Notes under the pieces: model-generated | The model's database searches: none | What the model saw: only the letters and a program-made list of their open reading frames with translations | Told to the model about the DNA's origin: nothing | Shown here: in pieces, positions 7,976-17,271 of the stretch | How positions within the stretch are numbered: position 1 is the first letter of the stretch | How the letters are laid out: every line of letters starts with the position of its first letter | Position numbers and translations under genes: made by a program | Source: Bradyrhizobium sp. ISRA464 | GTDB taxonomy: Bacteria; Pseudomonadota; Alphaproteobacteria; Rhizobiales; Xanthobacteraceae | Reading direction: 5' to 3' | Length of the DNA stretch: 64,000 bases | NCBI RefSeq assembly: GCF_029910095.1 | Contig: NZ_CP094526.1 | Coordinates: forward strand, 2,294,001 to 2,358,000

Positions 7976-8345
7976 GGGCATGCACCTGCATTCTCGCGAC
8001 GTGAATCGTCCGAGGTTTGCATCTTCGTTTCGCCCCCTCTCGACCTTTCGGCGTCAGAGGCGCATTCTTGTGGATGTTCATCTGGTCTCCCCGGGGAACA
8101 CTGAAGCTTCGCAACCTCAGCTTCCTCGGTTCAGACCAGATGGACAACCTCCTGAAAGCTCACAACTAGGGCGTCAGGCCTGCACGACTTCACCGTCCGC
8201 CTCATGCGCACTCGTCAGTTGCACAGTCAGCGTCCACCGCATCCCAACCCAACACTCGTGACGATCGCGAAGCGCCCCTCAGGCGGGTGAGACGGGCGCA
8301 TTCATACACTGAGTTGCATTTCTGGAAAACAGAAATATTTCTGCC
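7976..8345 (-). repeat. Dispersed intergenic repeat, copy A
   Basis: The reverse complement of 8166-8345 closely matches 62266-62452, including a shared core of more than 70 bases around the phrase CAACACTCGTGACGATCGCG. A second block (7976-8030 reversed, ending in the phrase GTCGCGAGAATGC) matches 62680-62735. Between them an inverted pair CATCTGGTCT (8079-8088) / AGACCAGATG (8133-8142) could form a stem. The copies differ by substitutions and by a segment missing here, so the element is old. I recall similar sequence scattered in Bradyrhizobium genomes. No protein is encoded. Confidence 0.65.
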
Positions 8346-8620
8346 GCCAGACCTTGACAGGTTTTTGACCGAGTTGCCCGGACGGGCTTCCCAGGCCGTG
8401 GACCCGTAAATCTCCCAGGCGAACGGCTCGCCAGAGTCCGCTATCCCCCGATAGCGTCCAAATTCCGCAGCGCAGCCAAATGACGCGATGGGCCATAGGA
8501 CTAAACCGCTCGCGCGGTAGGGCGCTGGGGCTGGCGACGCAGCCAAGACGATAGCGCGACGGGGCGTCCTGTTTTGAGATGAGGGGTTCGCAACCTTCAC
8601 TCAAAACAGGAGCATCCCCA

Positions 8621-9499
8621 ATGACCAAGCAGGCCATCAGTCCGTTGCGCCAGCGCATGATCGAAGACATGGCGATCCGCAAGTTCGCGCCCAAGACCCA
8701 ACACGACTACGTGCAAAGGGTCAAGGACTTCGCGGTATTCCTCGGCCGCTCGCCCGACCTGGCCCAGTCGGAGGACGTGCGCGGCTTTCGGCTGCATCTG
8801 GCGTCGAACGGCGCCGGCGCGCCAAAGATCAACGCCACCGTCTCGGCGCTGCGGTTCTTCTTCAATGTGACGCTCGATCGGCCCGAGCTTGCCAAGCACC
8901 TGTCGTTCATGCACGAGCCACGCAAGGTTCCGGTTGTTCTCAGCCCGGAAGAGGTTGCGCGCTTTCTGGAGGCGGCGCCGAGCATCAAATACAAGGCGGC
9001 GCTCAGTGTCGCTTACGGTGCAGGGTTGCGTGTCTCTGAGGTCGTCGCGTTGAAGGTATCCGACATCGATTCCGAACGCATGATGCTGCGCGTCGAGCAG
9101 GGCAAAGGCCGCAAGGATCGCCACGCGATGCTTTCCCCTGTGCTGCTCGAACTTCTGCGCGATTGGTACCGCATTTCCCGCCCGCAGGGCTGGCTGTTTC
9201 CGGGACTGAAGCCGGCCAGCCCGATGACGACGCGCCAGCTCACGCGCGCCTGCCACGCGGCGGCCCACATGGCCGAGATCGCCAAGCGGGTGACGCCGCA
9301 CACCCTGCGCCACAGCTTCGCGACCCACCTGCTCGAGCAGAACATTGATATTCGGGTGATCCAGGTCCTGTTGGGCCACGCCAAGCTCGAGACCACGGCG
9401 CTCTATACCCGCGTCGCCACCAACACCATCCGCGAGGTCATGAGCCCGCTGGATCACCTCACCCCGCTCCGCGCCAAGCGAGACGAGCCGCCTGCCTGA
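8621..9499 (+). CDS. Tyrosine recombinase of the IS91 unit, copy 1
   Basis: A 292-residue site-specific integrase. The N-terminal core-binding domain covers about residues 1-105. The catalytic domain shows the Arg in GLRVSE, the Lys in GKGRKDR, the HTLRH box and the LGHAKLETTALYTRV segment with the His and the nucleophilic Tyr. All active-site residues are present, so it should be functional. I chose the ATG at 8621 because AACAGGAGC precedes it; the longer frame has no such site. It lies 14 bases before the transposase gene and is presumably co-transcribed with it. Such recombinases are a known companion of some IS91-type elements and may help process the rolling-circle product. Confidence 0.85.
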   Translation: MTKQAISPLRQRMIEDMAIRKFAPKTQHDYVQRVKDFAVFLGRSPDLAQSEDVRGFRLHLASNGAGAPKINATVSALRFFFNVTLDRPELAKHLSFMHEPRKVPVVLSPEEVARFLEAAPSIKYKAALSVAYGAGLRVSEVVALKVSDIDSERMMLRVEQGKGRKDRHAMLSPVLLELLRDWYRISRPQGWLFPGLKPASPMTTRQLTRACHAAAHMAEIAKRVTPHTLRHSFATHLLEQNIDIRVIQVLLGHAKLETTALYTRVATNTIREVMSPLDHLTPLRAKRDEPPA

Positions 9500-9513
9500 C
9501 GCGCAGGCCGCGC

Positions 9514-10704
9514 ATGTCGCGCCCGGCTTTGGAGGTTGCGGATATCTTCCGCAGCCATGGCCTAGCATGGCGTCAAGCCCATGCCGGTCATATCAGCCTC
9601 GACCAGATGAAGGTGATGTCGGCGATCGAGCGCTGCCGCACGGCGGCCCTCGGGGGCCACGTCGCGCGCTGCGCGGACTGCGCTTATACCACGATCGCCT
9701 ACAACTCCTGCCGCAACCGGCACTGCCCGAAGTGCCAGGGCGCCGCCGCGAAGGACTGGCTTGCCGACCGCGAGGCCGAGCTGTTGCCGGTGCCGTACTA
9801 TCACGTCGTGTTCACGCTGCCGGCGGCCATCGCCGACATCGCCTACCAGAACAAGGCCGTGGTCTACGATCTGCTGTTCAAGGTCTCGGCCGAGACCATG
9901 CTGACGATCGCCGCCGATCCGAAGCATCTGGGTGGGCGGATCGGCGTCACCTCCGTGCTGCACACCTGGGGTTCGGCGCTGACCCATCACCCCCACGTGC
10001 ACATGATCGTGCCGGGCGGCGGCATCTCGTCCGACGGCCAGCGCTGGGTGTCGTGCCGGCCGGGCTTCTTCCTGTCCGTGCGCGTGCTCTCCCGCCTGTT
10101 CCGGCGACTGTTCCTGGAGAAGCTTGTCGCCGCCCACCAAGCCGGCCGCCTCAGCTTCTTCGGCGACCACGCCCATCTCGCCGAGGCGCAATCCTTCGCG
10201 ACTCATCTCGCCCCGCTGCGCACGGCCGAGTGGGTCGTCTATTCAAAGCGGCCGTTCGGCGGCCCTGAGGCGGTGCCGGCCTATCTGTCGCGCTACACCC
10301 ATCGCGTGGCCATCGCCAACAGCCGATTGATCGCCTGCGACGAGGGCGGCGTCACCTTCAAGTGGAAGGACTACCGCATCGAGGGCCGCGATCGATACAA
10401 GCAGATGACGCTCGCCACAGATGAGTTCATCCGCCGCTTCCTCATCCACGTGCTGCCAAAAGGCTTGCATCGCATCCGCCACTACGGCCTGTTCGCCAAA
10501 GGCGCTTGTGCCGCCAACGTCGCACGCGCCCGTGAGCTGCTCGCCGCTGCAAAACCTGAAGGCCAGCCTACCGCCGATCCCAGCAAGCCGAGCTGTCCAT
10601 GCTGTGGCGGCTGCATGATCGTCATCGAGGTTTTCGCGCGCGGTGCAACGCCGCGGCATCGGCCGACAGCTCCAATGAACCGCATCAGGATCGACACCTC
10701 ATGA
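9514..10704 (+). CDS. IS91-family HUH transposase, copy 1
   Basis: A 396-residue rolling-circle transposase. Cysteine pairs at about residues 53-56 and 66-74 (CADC; CRNRHCPKC) make the N-terminal zinc-binding domain. The HUH metal motif is HVH at 161-163. The catalytic tyrosine region is YLSRYTHRVAIANSRL, with two tyrosines (257 and 261) spaced as in Y2 enzymes. A Cys-rich tail (CPCCGGC) is near residue 365. Length and motifs are complete, so it is probably active. It nicks single-stranded DNA at the element end and drives one-ended transposition. Confidence 0.9.
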   Translation: MSRPALEVADIFRSHGLAWRQAHAGHISLDQMKVMSAIERCRTAALGGHVARCADCAYTTIAYNSCRNRHCPKCQGAAAKDWLADREAELLPVPYYHVVFTLPAAIADIAYQNKAVVYDLLFKVSAETMLTIAADPKHLGGRIGVTSVLHTWGSALTHHPHVHMIVPGGGISSDGQRWVSCRPGFFLSVRVLSRLFRRLFLEKLVAAHQAGRLSFFGDHAHLAEAQSFATHLAPLRTAEWVVYSKRPFGGPEAVPAYLSRYTHRVAIANSRLIACDEGGVTFKWKDYRIEGRDRYKQMTLATDEFIRRFLIHVLPKGLHRIRHYGLFAKGACAANVARARELLAAAKPEGQPTADPSKPSCPCCGGCMIVIEVFARGATPRHRPTAPMNRIRIDTS

Positions 10705-11122
10705 TCACGTCTCAATCCTGCAAATCTGCTCGTCGTGCCCGCTGGCTCTCGACCGGCCACGGCAGAGCGCGCTCAGATTTCCCCCAGCCGTCGCAAATCG
10801 ACGGACAAATTATGGAGTTCGATGCCACCCGTGGCCCGTTCGTCAGCCGCTCAACCGTCGAACAACCCGCTGCATCGGCTCGATTCAAATCAGCCATCTC
10901 GCCCGCGGCGCTCAAATCCCCATAGTCCCGGCCGCACAGCCTTACGTTCCCTTACCCGCGGTTTCCTCCCTTGGAGGCTTTCGGACGCCGGCCGCCGAAT
11001 GCGCGGCGCTGTCCCTCAAACGGCCGGCATCCGAAACCCTTCACAAAAGCCGACGTGCGTTCTACCTATTCGATCACCTCGTCGGCGTGCCGGGTCAATG
11101 AGAGCGGCACCGCGATTCCTAG

Positions 11123-12545
11123 CATTACAGTTGTAATTTTTGCTTGAGATGCGCTTTGCGCGCGTTGGCTTGATGAGCCCTGCGCCAGGATGACCATGCG
11201 AGGATGTGGGCATGCGGGATGCGCCGCTGGGCGAGCTTCATGGCGATGCGGCGGATTTCCTGGATCGACCAGCGGATCAAGAACGATGCTTCGGTCGGGG
11301 CCGCGGTCGCGTTTTTTTAAGCAATGCTCCGGTGTTGGCCCGATGACGGATGACGGCCATCGTGGCGAAGGCAAGCATGACCAGTGAGACATGGCGATGC
11401 CAGCCATGCCAGGAGCGGGTTTCGTTGTGATCAAGACCGAGCTCGTTCTTGGCGGTTTCGAAGCTGTCTTCGATGGCCCAGCGATGGCCTTCCACGGATA
11501 CCAGCTTCTGCATGGACGTGCCCTTGGGGCACCATGTGGAGAAGAAGGCTAAGCTGTTGTCGGCAATATTGCGGCGGATCAGAAGACCTCGGGTCCATTC
11601 CCCGGCAAGGTCGTCGTTGTATTCGCCGGCGTCGAGATCGGCCAGCTCAAGATAGGCCCAGTCGTGCCAGCGCGGACCTTTGGTTCCTTCGCCGGACGGC
11701 AGGCGGCGCCAGGCCTTCTTGGGAAGGCTCTGCGCGATCGTAGAGGCAGTGCCGGCGACAGGCTGCTGCTTGCCCCAGGAATAGAACACGTGATTGGAAG
11801 CAACCCCCAGAACATAGCCTTTGCCCGCCTTGCGCAGCAGGGTTTCGATCGCTCCCGTGCCATACACGCTGTCCGCTGCTACGAACGAGAACGGCACCTT
11901 TGCGGCGATCGCGCGAGCGATCATTTGATGCGCGATCCGGGGCTTCGTCGCAAAGCTCACATCGCTCGGGACATGTGCGGCCTTCAGGCGAGCGGGTTCG
12001 TCCGTCCATTCCTTTGGCAGGTAGAGCGCCCGATCGATGAAGGCATGGCCATGCCGCGACACATAGGAGGCAAACACTCCGATCTGGCAATTGGTGATCT
12101 TGCCCGCCGAGCCAGTGTACTGGCGCGCGACCCCACACGAGGCCTTGCCCTGTTTCAAAAAGCCGGTCTCATCGATGACCAGAACCGCGTCCTCGTCACC
12201 CAGCGTTTCCAGCGCGTACTCACGTACAATATCGCGCAGCGCGTCGGCATCCCACTGCCCCCGACCCAGAATCGCCTGCTGGCGCCACGGGCCTGGATCG
12301 CCAGCCGCTTCCGCCCGCATCCAACCCGTCTTGCGCGGCTCGTTGCCCAACAGTCCGTCGAGAAATTGCCCCGCCGAGGCCGCGACCCGCTCTTGCGTAA
12401 ACAGCGGACGGATGCGTTGCTTGGCATCTCGCAACGACGAAGCCCACAGCGTCAGCGTATCCTCAACCGACGCGCCACCAATCATCAGATCCCGAATCAT
12501 GGTCGCCCATAGATTCAGAACCTTCAGGAAGATGCAACTGTAATG
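11123..12545 (-). mobile_element. IS701-family insertion sequence with intact ends
   Basis: The element starts CATTACAGTTG and ends with its exact complement CAACTGTAATG. It is flanked by CTAG at 11119-11122 and 12546-12549. CTAG fits the YTAR four-base target duplication of IS701 elements. One long transposase gene lies on the minus strand. The perfect ends and duplication show a simple, rather recent insertion. Confidence 0.9.
11277..12500 (-). CDS. IS701-family DDE transposase
   Basis: A 407-residue transposase. Acidic catalytic segments can be seen in order: VLVIDETGFLKQGKASCGV (first Asp), FVAADSVYG (second Asp) and WAIEDSFETAKNELGLDH (the Glu), as in the DDE fold of IS701. The GVARQYTGSAGKITNCQIGVF block is typical of this family. 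The frame is full length without stops, so it is probably active. The basic tail (KKTRPRPRPKHRS) lies near the left terminal repeat. It is encoded opposite to the surrounding IS91 genes. Confidence 0.9.
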   Translation of the reverse strand: MIRDLMIGGASVEDTLTLWASSLRDAKQRIRPLFTQERVAASAGQFLDGLLGNEPRKTGWMRAEAAGDPGPWRQQAILGRGQWDADALRDIVREYALETLGDEDAVLVIDETGFLKQGKASCGVARQYTGSAGKITNCQIGVFASYVSRHGHAFIDRALYLPKEWTDEPARLKAAHVPSDVSFATKPRIAHQMIARAIAAKVPFSFVAADSVYGTGAIETLLRKAGKGYVLGVASNHVFYSWGKQQPVAGTASTIAQSLPKKAWRRLPSGEGTKGPRWHDWAYLELADLDAGEYNDDLAGEWTRGLLIRRNIADNSLAFFSTWCPKGTSMQKLVSVEGHRWAIEDSFETAKNELGLDHNETRSWHGWHRHVSLVMLAFATMAVIRHRANTGALLKKTRPRPRPKHRS

Positions 12546-12549
12546 CTAG

Positions 12550-12730
12550 AGCCTTGGCGGCCTAAGCGCCAGCCTGAGTATGTGATACGATCACGCTATC
12601 CTCATAGCTCAAGAGACAGCGAGGGCGAATTCGCGCGATTGATGCACGGCAGGAATACCGTAGCGGCGAGCGAGTGCTGGCCCGGCCGGGCGATCATTTC
12701 CACAGTTCTGACGGCGGCATACCCCGACGG
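12550..12730. other. Short flank between the IS701 element and the peroxidase gene
   Basis: No gene is recognised. Removing the IS701 element rejoins this flank with 11046-11118, which also shows no gene. Confidence 0.25.
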
Positions 12731-13711
12731 TCAAGGATTACGCCGCGAGAACGAAACAGCATATGCAGCGTCGCGGATATCGATCAGCGGATCATCGGAC
12801 TGCTCGATTCCATCGGTGAGCTGACCCGGTAGAAACAGCAATCTTTTCTGGACCTCAGCACTGTTCTCCGCTGCCCTGTCGATCGTCAGCACTCCAAGCT
12901 CTACCACCTTACGATTCTCGGGCCAGCGTTTTGTCGGATCTTTCGTGGAGTCGTCCGCCGCAGCGAGTTGTGCCTTGAAGTGAAACGTAGCCGGCCCCCG
13001 CTTCAGACGTTCTGGCAACTCCTCCATCAAGAAGTCCGGTGTCCGTTTGGCCGCGTCAGATTTATCCAGATGAACGACCTTCTCAGGCAGCATCTGATAC
13101 CGGACTGCCTGCCTCCCACCCGCTTTGTTGACGAAAACGAACGCATCAATGCCGTAGTATTCTTCGTCGGCGAAGCTGTCTGGCGTAGCCACAGCGCTGA
13201 AAGCGGCAGGAACCGAAGGATGGCTCGCCGCGAACTGTTCGAATTTCGTCGGCTTGATAGCATTCGGCGGGCTGTCCGCCAGCGCCAATAGCAGGTCGCG
13301 AAACTCTTCGCCCGTAGACACAGGGAAGAACTTGAAAGAATTGATCACAATGTCCGTGTCGCTGCCGTCCGGCAGATGGAACTTCACTGCCATCCCGTGC
13401 GGATTGGCATTTTCGGACCCATCCGGTAGGTTCGGTACGCCCGTCGAGTCCGAGAAGCGCACCGTCACCGGGATCGTGGCACCGCTGAACAGGGCCGCTC
13501 GGCTTAGCCCAGCGGCTTCCGCGGATGCCTTGAAACTACCCTCGACCGCAATGCCTTTGGCATGATTAGCACGGAATCCGGGATGCACCCCGAATACCTT
13601 ATTCATTGCATTGACGAGCTGTTCCGCGAGGGGCTGGTCCTGCGCCAGTGCACCGACGGGTAAGGCCAAACCTAACCCAACCAGCGCAGCAACGACTTTG
13701 CAGTTTTTCAT
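12731..13711 (-). CDS. Periplasmic catalase-like heme peroxidase (SrpA type)
   Basis: A 326-residue catalase-family peroxidase with a clear signal peptide (residues 1-23, ending GALAQ), so it is exported. The catalytic His region is FRANHAKGIAVEGSF and the Asn region is NPHGMAVKFHLPDGS. The C-terminus ends DPLIDIRDAAYAVSFSRRNP, the natural end of the short SrpA-like catalases, which lack the extra domains of normal catalases (about 480 residues). It would use or remove peroxide in the periplasm. AGGAGG lies a few bases before the ATG. It is carried between the two IS91 copies, so it is potential cargo. Confidence 0.85.
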   Translation of the reverse strand: MKNCKVVAALVGLGLALPVGALAQDQPLAEQLVNAMNKVFGVHPGFRANHAKGIAVEGSFKASAEAAGLSRAALFSGATIPVTVRFSDSTGVPNLPDGSENANPHGMAVKFHLPDGSDTDIVINSFKFFPVSTGEEFRDLLLALADSPPNAIKPTKFEQFAASHPSVPAAFSAVATPDSFADEEYYGIDAFVFVNKAGGRQAVRYQMLPEKVVHLDKSDAAKRTPDFLMEELPERLKRGPATFHFKAQLAAADDSTKDPTKRWPENRKVVELGVLTIDRAAENSAEVQKRLLFLPGQLTDGIEQSDDPLIDIRDAAYAVSFSRRNP

Positions 13712-14009
13712 GGGCGCCTCCTATGTAAGGCGCAAGCAGTATAGCATCAAAAAGACGGGCTATGTGCGAGTTCAGTCTCGGTATGAGTCAGTGGTCGCGC
13801 GCGCACTTCCATGCTTGGCGGGGGCGCTGTTCACGCGGGCTAGATTCTTTCATCAAGAACTAACGTTCGCCTGAGTAAGCCAATTGACTGCTCAGGGTCA
13901 AAAAGCCGCCTATAGCGACCGACTAGGCGGCTTCCCCTTTAGCCCGACGAGCGGACGTGCCGATGGTCGAAGAGAACTTCGGGCAGCTAATGATGAACGA
14001 TATGATGAC
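13712..14009. other. Divergent gap upstream of the peroxidase gene
   Basis: About 300 bases between the peroxidase start and a small plus-strand gene. The peroxidase promoter should lie here but no clear boxes stand out. No gene is supported. Confidence 0.25.
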
Positions 14010-14123
14010 ATGAACGGAATGATGTGGGGCATGGGCTTGTTCGGGCTATTGATTGTTGTGGCGCTTGTGTTGGTGGTTGCGGCTCTAATTAAACGCCGGA
14101 CAAGCGCACCTTCGATGATTTGA
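14010..14123 (+). CDS. Small single-span membrane protein
   Basis: A 37-residue protein reading MNGMMWGMGLFGLLIVV, then a continuous hydrophobic helix to AALIKRR and a short tail. The Met/Gly-rich start before one helix is typical of small membrane proteins, sometimes related to SHOCT proteins or metal handling. The ribosome-binding site is weak and the frame stays open upstream, so the start is uncertain. Function is unknown. Confidence 0.45.
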   Translation: MNGMMWGMGLFGLLIVVALVLVVAALIKRRTSAPSMI

Positions 14124-14445
14124 AGGAATGCTGGACCACACGGCAGCGTTATGGAAAGCTTCAATCGGCTAGGCCCGGCGCGGCAGCCAGAGAGACGAGC
14201 GCGAGCGTAACAGGGGCTCGCGCGAGCTTTGAATTCGGGCAGGTCGGTCGGGAGCTTAACCGCGAGGCTGCGCAGGCCCGCCTCGCCAGCCGTTCTCAAA
14301 GGCAGATTAGCTGTACAAACAGGTACCCGCAACGCGACGGGTCAAGCACCGCAGAAGGTGCGAGGCTCGGAGCCGCCGCTAGCGTTTCTCTGTGCCGTTT
14401 CATGCTTTGCGGGCTGCGCGATGCTTTGTGGCTGCGCGGATACGC
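14124..14445. other. Gap with a short tandem duplication
   Basis: No gene is recognised. Near 14402-14439 two copies of an approximately 18-base unit (ATGCTTTGCGGGCTGCGCG and a near copy) lie in tandem. They probably result from slippage. Confidence 0.3.
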
Positions 14446-14739
14446 TCATTTTTTTTCATGCTTCTGGCCGCCCTTGCGCTCAGCCTTGTGGGCGCCCTTG
14501 TGGCCGCCAGCACCAGGCCCGGTTCCAGATTTGTCGCCCTTGGCGAGGATCACATTTCGTCCCGAGAAGCCCTGGTGGCCACTTCCGGCGATGCCGCCGG
14601 GAGCGATTTGGCCTTGCTGGATAGCAACGCCTGCAGCTCCCAATTCAGAGTCTCCGACTAGCGCCCGCCCGGCTGTCAACGCCATCACTGTCGTCGGCGC
14701 ACAAAAAATGACTGTCAGAACCAAAATCGTTCTTCGCAT
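14446..14739 (-). CDS. Small exported Gly/Lys-rich protein
   Basis: A 97-residue protein with a signal peptide (MRRTILVLTVIFCAPTTVMA). The mature part is low in complexity, with Gly-rich segments (GGIAGSGHQGFSGRN) and a basic tail (GGHKGAHKAERKGGQKHEKK). A strong GGAGGG site precedes the ATG. No family is recognised. A secreted basic protein of this type could bind polymers or nucleic acid, but nothing shows that. Confidence 0.55.
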   Translation of the reverse strand: MRRTILVLTVIFCAPTTVMALTAGRALVGDSELGAAGVAIQQGQIAPGGIAGSGHQGFSGRNVILAKGDKSGTGPGAGGHKGAHKAERKGGQKHEKK

Positions 14740-15063
14740 GGCACCCTCCAGCTGGGAAACTGATGGGAAACTCCGAGTTCACCCCTAAGTTCCCGACACT
14801 CAAGGGACGCACTGATCGGCCCCCAAGGAGATCGCGCCGGTCTCGACGCCGGACCCCCTTGTGCGCGGGCTTCCGATGCCAGGGGTGCTCGGTCCAGGCG
14901 AGACCGTCTCGATTACGCACGAGAGCGGACTTGATCCAAATTGAGGATGCCAGCAATGGGTCATTCTCGACTGAGCCAGCCGGTTCTGCCCGCCATTCGA
15001 TGTCCGCTCTGACCTAAAAGCGACCCAGTTGTTGCACGCCCGCGAAACGACGCGAAGGGCCAC
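14740..15063. other. Gap left of IS91 copy 2
   Basis: No gene is seen. The phrase ATGTCCGCTCTGACC near 15000 resembles a widespread Bradyrhizobium intergenic remnant. A related phrase (AGTCCGCTATC) occurs left of IS91 copy 1 near 8435, so both elements may have landed in similar sequence. Confidence 0.3.
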
Positions 15064-15187
15064 AGGACTAAACCGCTCGCGCGGTAGGGCGCTGGGGCTG
15101 GCGACGCAGCCAAGACGATAGCGCGACGGGGCGTCCTGTTTTGAGATGAGGGGTTCGCAACCTTCACTCAAAACAGGAGCATCCCCA

Positions 15188-16066
15188 ATGACCAAGCAGG
15201 CCATCAGTCCGTTGCGCCAGCGCATGATCGAAGACATGGCGATCCGCAAGTTCGCGCCCAAGACCCAACACGACTACGTGCAAAGGGTCAAGGACTTCGC
15301 GGTATTCCTCGGCCGCTCGCCCGACCTGGCCCAGTCGGAGGACGTGCGCGGCTTTCGGCTGCATCTGGCGTCGAACGGCGCCGGCGCGCCAAAGATCAAC
15401 GCCACCGTCTCGGCGCTGCGGTTCTTCTTCAATGTGACGCTCGATCGGCCCGAGCTTGCCAAGCACCTGTCGTTCATGCACGAGCCACGCAAGGTTCCGG
15501 TTGTTCTCAGCCCGGAAGAGGTTGCGCGCTTTCTGGAGGCGGCGCCGAGCATCAAATACAAGGCGGCGCTCAGTGTCGCTTACGGTGCAGGGTTGCGTGT
15601 CTCTGAGGTCGTCGCGTTGAAGGTATCCGACATCGATTCCGAACGCATGATGCTGCGCGTCGAGCAGGGCAAAGGCCGCAAGGATCGCCACGCGATGCTT
15701 TCCCCTGTGCTGCTCGAACTTCTGCGCGATTGGTACCGCATTTCCCGCCCGCAGGGCTGGCTGTTTCCGGGACTGAAGCCGGCCAGCCCGATGACGACGC
15801 GCCAGCTCACGCGCGCCTGCCACGCGGCGGCCCACATGGCCGAGATCGCCAAGCGGGTGACGCCGCACACCCTGCGCCACAGCTTCGCGACCCACCTGCT
15901 CGAGCAGAACATTGATATTCGGGTGATCCAGGTCCTGTTGGGCCACGCCAAGCTCGAGACCACGGCGCTCTATACCCGCGTCGCCACCAACACCATCCGC
16001 GAGGTCATGAGCCCGCTGGATCACCTCACCCCGCTCCGCGCCAAGCGAGACGAGCCGCCTGCCTGA
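15188..16066 (+). CDS. Tyrosine recombinase of the IS91 unit, copy 2
   Basis: The 292-residue protein is identical to that at 8621-9499, with the complete R-K-HxxR-H-Y active site. The start was chosen as for copy 1 (ATG after AACAGGAGC). It lies 14 bases before the transposase gene. Confidence 0.85.
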   Translation: MTKQAISPLRQRMIEDMAIRKFAPKTQHDYVQRVKDFAVFLGRSPDLAQSEDVRGFRLHLASNGAGAPKINATVSALRFFFNVTLDRPELAKHLSFMHEPRKVPVVLSPEEVARFLEAAPSIKYKAALSVAYGAGLRVSEVVALKVSDIDSERMMLRVEQGKGRKDRHAMLSPVLLELLRDWYRISRPQGWLFPGLKPASPMTTRQLTRACHAAAHMAEIAKRVTPHTLRHSFATHLLEQNIDIRVIQVLLGHAKLETTALYTRVATNTIREVMSPLDHLTPLRAKRDEPPA

Positions 16067-16080
16067 CGCGCAGGCCGCGC

Positions 16081-17271
16081 ATGTCGCGCCCGGCTTTGGA
16101 GGTTGCGGATATCTTCCGCAGCCATGGCCTAGCATGGCGTCAAGCCCATGCCGGTCATATCAGCCTCGACCAGATGAAGGTGATGTCGGCGATCGAGCGC
16201 TGCCGCACGGCGGCCCTCGGGGGCCACGTCGCGCGCTGCGCGGACTGCGCTTATACCACGATCGCCTACAACTCCTGCCGCAACCGGCACTGCCCGAAGT
16301 GCCAGGGCGCCGCCGCGAAGGACTGGCTTGCCGACCGCGAGGCCGAGCTGTTGCCGGTGCCGTACTATCACGTCGTGTTCACGCTGCCGGCGGCCATCGC
16401 CGACATCGCCTACCAGAACAAGGCCGTGGTCTACGATCTGCTGTTCAAGGTCTCGGCCGAGACCATGCTGACGATCGCCGCCGATCCGAAGCATCTGGGT
16501 GGGCGGATCGGCGTCACCTCCGTGCTGCACACCTGGGGTTCGGCGCTGACCCATCACCCCCACGTGCACATGATCGTGCCGGGCGGCGGCATCTCGTCCG
16601 ACGGCCAGCGCTGGGTGTCGTGCCGGCCGGGCTTCTTCCTGTCCGTGCGCGTGCTCTCCCGCCTGTTCCGGCGACTGTTCCTGGAGAAGCTTGTCGCCGC
16701 CCACCAAGCCGGCCGCCTCAGCTTCTTCGGCGACCACGCCCATCTCGCCGAGGCGCAATCCTTCGCGACTCATCTCGCCCCGCTGCGCACGGCCGAGTGG
16801 GTCGTCTATTCAAAGCGGCCGTTCGGCGGCCCTGAGGCGGTGCCGGCCTATCTGTCGCGCTACACCCATCGCGTGGCCATCGCCAACAGCCGATTGATCG
16901 CCTGCGACGAGGGCGGCGTCACCTTCAAGTGGAAGGACTACCGCATCGAGGGCCGCGATCGATACAAGCAGATGACGCTCGCCACAGATGAGTTCATCCG
17001 CCGCTTCCTCATCCACGTGCTGCCAAAAGGCTTGCATCGCATCCGCCACTACGGCCTGTTCGCCAAAGGCGCTTGTGCCGCCAACGTCGCACGCGCCCGT
17101 GAGCTGCTCGCCGCTGCAAAACCTGAAGGCCAGCCTACCGCCGATCCCAGCAAGCCGAGCTGTCCATGCTGTGGCGGCTGCATGATCGTCATCGAGGTTT
17201 TCGCGCGCGGTGCAACGCCGCGGCATCGGCCGACAGCTCCAATGAACCGCATCAGGATCGACACCTCATGA
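16081..17271 (+). CDS. IS91-family HUH transposase, copy 2
   Basis: The 396-residue protein is identical to that at 9514-10704: N-terminal zinc-binding cysteines, HVH metal site and the double tyrosine (257/261). Both copies are intact, so either could mobilise neighbouring DNA. Confidence 0.9.
   Translation: MSRPALEVADIFRSHGLAWRQAHAGHISLDQMKVMSAIERCRTAALGGHVARCADCAYTTIAYNSCRNRHCPKCQGAAAKDWLADREAELLPVPYYHVVFTLPAAIADIAYQNKAVVYDLLFKVSAETMLTIAADPKHLGGRIGVTSVLHTWGSALTHHPHVHMIVPGGGISSDGQRWVSCRPGFFLSVRVLSRLFRRLFLEKLVAAHQAGRLSFFGDHAHLAEAQSFATHLAPLRTAEWVVYSKRPFGGPEAVPAYLSRYTHRVAIANSRLIACDEGGVTFKWKDYRIEGRDRYKQMTLATDEFIRRFLIHVLPKGLHRIRHYGLFAKGACAANVARARELLAAAKPEGQPTADPSKPSCPCCGGCMIVIEVFARGATPRHRPTAPMNRIRIDTS

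Larger units (their letters stand above)
8497..11045 (+). mobile_element. IS91-family element, copy 1
   Basis: A 2549-bp unit that appears identical to 15064-17612; every reading frame in it is repeated at an offset of 6567. It holds a tyrosine recombinase gene followed by an HUH transposase gene. Near the right end an inverted pair, 10979-10994 and 11021-11036 (15 of 16 bases matching), forms a subterminal hairpin of the type recognised by rolling-circle IS91 transposases. Boundaries come from where the two copies diverge. No target duplication is expected for this family. About 20 bases left of both copies are also similar (GACGCGA-GGGCCA), either shared target preference or a slightly longer element. 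Confidence 0.85.

Noticed and set aside
8597..9568. A 323-codon minus-strand frame over the IS91 recombinase (also at 15164-16135)
   Set aside because: It is antisense to the tyrosine recombinase, whose complete active site makes it the real gene.
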